Made by a program: the position numbers and the translations under genes. The notes beneath the pieces are model-generated. The model did not search any database and was not told the DNA's origin. It saw only the letters and a program-made list of their open reading frames with translations. This document shows positions 10,170 to 10,946 of a stretch of 10,946 nucleotides of DNA, piece by piece (the stretch's first letter is position 1; every line of letters starts with the position of its first letter). This DNA is from Nitriliruptoraceae bacterium (GTDB lineage Bacteria > Actinomycetota > Nitriliruptoria > Nitriliruptorales > Nitriliruptoraceae): positions 1 to 10,946 of the forward strand of contig SLLJ01000488.1 in NCBI GenBank assembly GCA_007134165.1, written 5' to 3'.

Positions 10170-10337
10170 ATGGCCACCACGATTGGGCACCCCCACGATG
10201 GCGCGATCGAAGCCGCCGATCAACCGATGGGCGAGGAACGGTTCCCGCGGCCTCACCGTCCCCCGGAGAGAGGCTCCTCGGCGGGCGGTGACAACCTGTC
10301 GCGCTCGCGGAAACGCCCGTCTGGGCTCTCCACTTGA
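10170..10337 (+). CDS. Possible 55-residue ORF ending in the inverted repeat
   Basis: An ATG frame gives a short, charged, Pro/Arg-rich peptide starting MATTIGHPHDGAIEAAD. It ends RPSGLST inside the left arm of the large inverted repeat. TACGGT (10158-10163) lies 6 nt before the ATG and could act as a leaderless -10. I recognise no family, and composition alone does not prove coding. It may be a truncated gene or chance. Confidence 0.2.
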   Translation: MATTIGHPHDGAIEAADQPMGEERFPRPHRPPERGSSAGGDNLSRSRKRPSGLST

Positions 10338-10440
10338 ACGGAGTGGAGCAAGTAGGGGACAGCATGTCGTGGCTTCAGTTGCCCAGTGATCGCAACATCT
10401 TGTGGTTACTCCGCTGAGGTGGAGAGCCCAGACGCCCGTT
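10312..10440. repeat. 129-bp imperfect palindrome with 33-bp arms
   Basis: The arms at 10312-10344 and 10408-10440 match at 28 of 33 positions in inverted orientation. They include a perfect 16-bp block (10318-10333, CGTCTGGGCTCTCCAC, against 10419-10434). The mismatches form a 2-nt bulge pair and a symmetric 5-nt internal loop. Inside, 10348-10352 can pair with 10399-10403. Two smaller hairpins, GACA-GCA-TGTC (10358-10368) and GTTGC...GCAAC (10378-10382 with 10392-10396), fill the centre. Pairing can also extend outward to about 10307/10445. The sequence would form a branched cruciform or RNA. No transposase is nearby, and the ends lack integron attC boxes. Confidence 0.85.
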
Positions 10441-10568
10441 CCTGCTCCTCGCTGCCCTCCACGGGCGGCGACAGGTTCGCGATGTCTCGGAGGTCTTGCG
10501 AACGTCCGGATGCCCGCGTGATGCGGATGAGCGCGTCCAGACCGACGCAGCGGGTCTGCACGCGGCTA
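10406..10568 (-). pseudogene. C-terminal remnant of a nucleotidyltransferase-like protein
   Basis: On the minus strand the frame ending at TAA 10406-10408 reads CVGLDALIRITRASGRSQDL, then RDIANLSPPVEGSEEQ. This resembles the C-terminus of nucleotidyltransferase-fold proteins (AbiEii- or DUF6036-like), whose ends typically read LDDLIRMKRAAGRPQDLADI. Upstream in this frame the sequence turns to Arg/Ser low complexity. A neighbouring frame (10566-10751, minus) instead reads HDIVEASRWDAQVGELFVGV and ends AEFG-TAG at 10566-10568, just where the first frame becomes protein-like. A frameshift near 10565-10580 would join them, though no catalytic GSxxxxD motif is found in the window. The last 11 codons lie in the right arm of the palindrome. 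Intact members can be toxins or antitoxins; here only a fragment remains. Confidence 0.4.
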
Positions 10569-10946
10569 CCCGAACTCAGCCCGACTGCCCGGCGCAAGCT
10601 CCTGGTGCCCGACGCCGACGAAGAGCTCGCCGACCTGCGCGTCCCACCGCGACGCCTCGACGATATCGTGCACGGCAGGCGGACCGTCACCGCTGACAGC
10701 GCCCTGCGACACGGCCGGTGACCTGCGCTGCGCGCAATCGCGTGCGGTCATGATCTGGTTCTCGTGCAGCCTCTCGGGTATGGCTTGCGGGGGTCAGTTC
10801 AACGGCCTTGGTCGCTCATGGCTGCTGCCAGGGTCGAGGTGTCGCAACGCTGAGTGCCTGGGCGTTGGCGTTGTGCGCGCGACATGCAGCACGACCGGGG
10901 ACCGTCACGATGATCGTCGCGAACCCTCGCCTGCCGATCGGAATCC
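10569..10946. other. Right-hand end, no defensible gene
   Basis: The stretch holds the minus-strand open frame up to 10751 that may be the upstream half of the broken nucleotidyltransferase-like gene, and then about 195 bp (10752-10946) in which I see no gene, RNA or repeat. A TGA closes the minus frame upstream of 10751 (near 10790), so no longer gene enters from that side in that frame. Confidence 0.4.

Noticed and set aside
10312..10440. Integron attC site
   Set aside because: The outer ends pair AAC with GTT, but the left end is not RYYYAAC and the right end is not GTTRRRY. No integrase is in the window and the outer stem is far longer than attC R boxes.

Overview
The window is very GC-rich DNA with strong third-position G/C bias. 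It has an ATGA start/stop overlap, GTG starts and probable leaderless promoters. The gene content (a SNF2 helicase coupled to a SWIM zinc-finger protein, a DUF2786 protein, an actinobacterial FMN-binding split-barrel protein and a YuxH-type EAL-HDOD protein) points to a high-GC Actinomycetota chromosome. I cannot name the genus.

The left and centre (58-8212) are compact and intact. A DUF2786 protein (58-1443, minus) is transcribed away from a SNF2-SWIM pair (1649-4708 and 4705-5664, plus). The roughly 205-bp gap between them holds a perfect dyad and candidate leaderless promoters. The SNF2 ATPase and the SWIM protein overlap by four bases and probably work as one DNA- or chromatin-remodelling unit. 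Next comes a three-helix membrane protein (5689-6099, minus). It diverges from a PNPOx-like FMN-binding enzyme (6245-6916, plus), which converges on an EAL-HDOD signalling protein (6929-8212, minus).

The right part (8213-10946) is different. About 600 bp hold no gene I can defend. Two recognisable plus-strand genes follow: a GyrI-like effector-binding protein (8816-9259) and a COG3910-type AAA/ABC ATPase (9374-10105). Each is interrupted by one in-frame TAG where the family has Tyr, and homologous-looking sequence resumes in the same frame straight after it. Downstream are a hairpin, a 129-bp imperfect palindrome (10312-10440) with 33-bp arms, and a minus-strand fragment that looks like the C-terminus of a nucleotidyltransferase-like protein with a frameshift upstream. 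I read this part as a decaying accessory segment.

I found no rRNA, tRNA, CRISPR array, transposase or integrase. The best leads are the paired Tyr-to-TAG changes, the structured palindrome, and the DUF2786/SNF2/SWIM arrangement. None of them proves a new system on its own.
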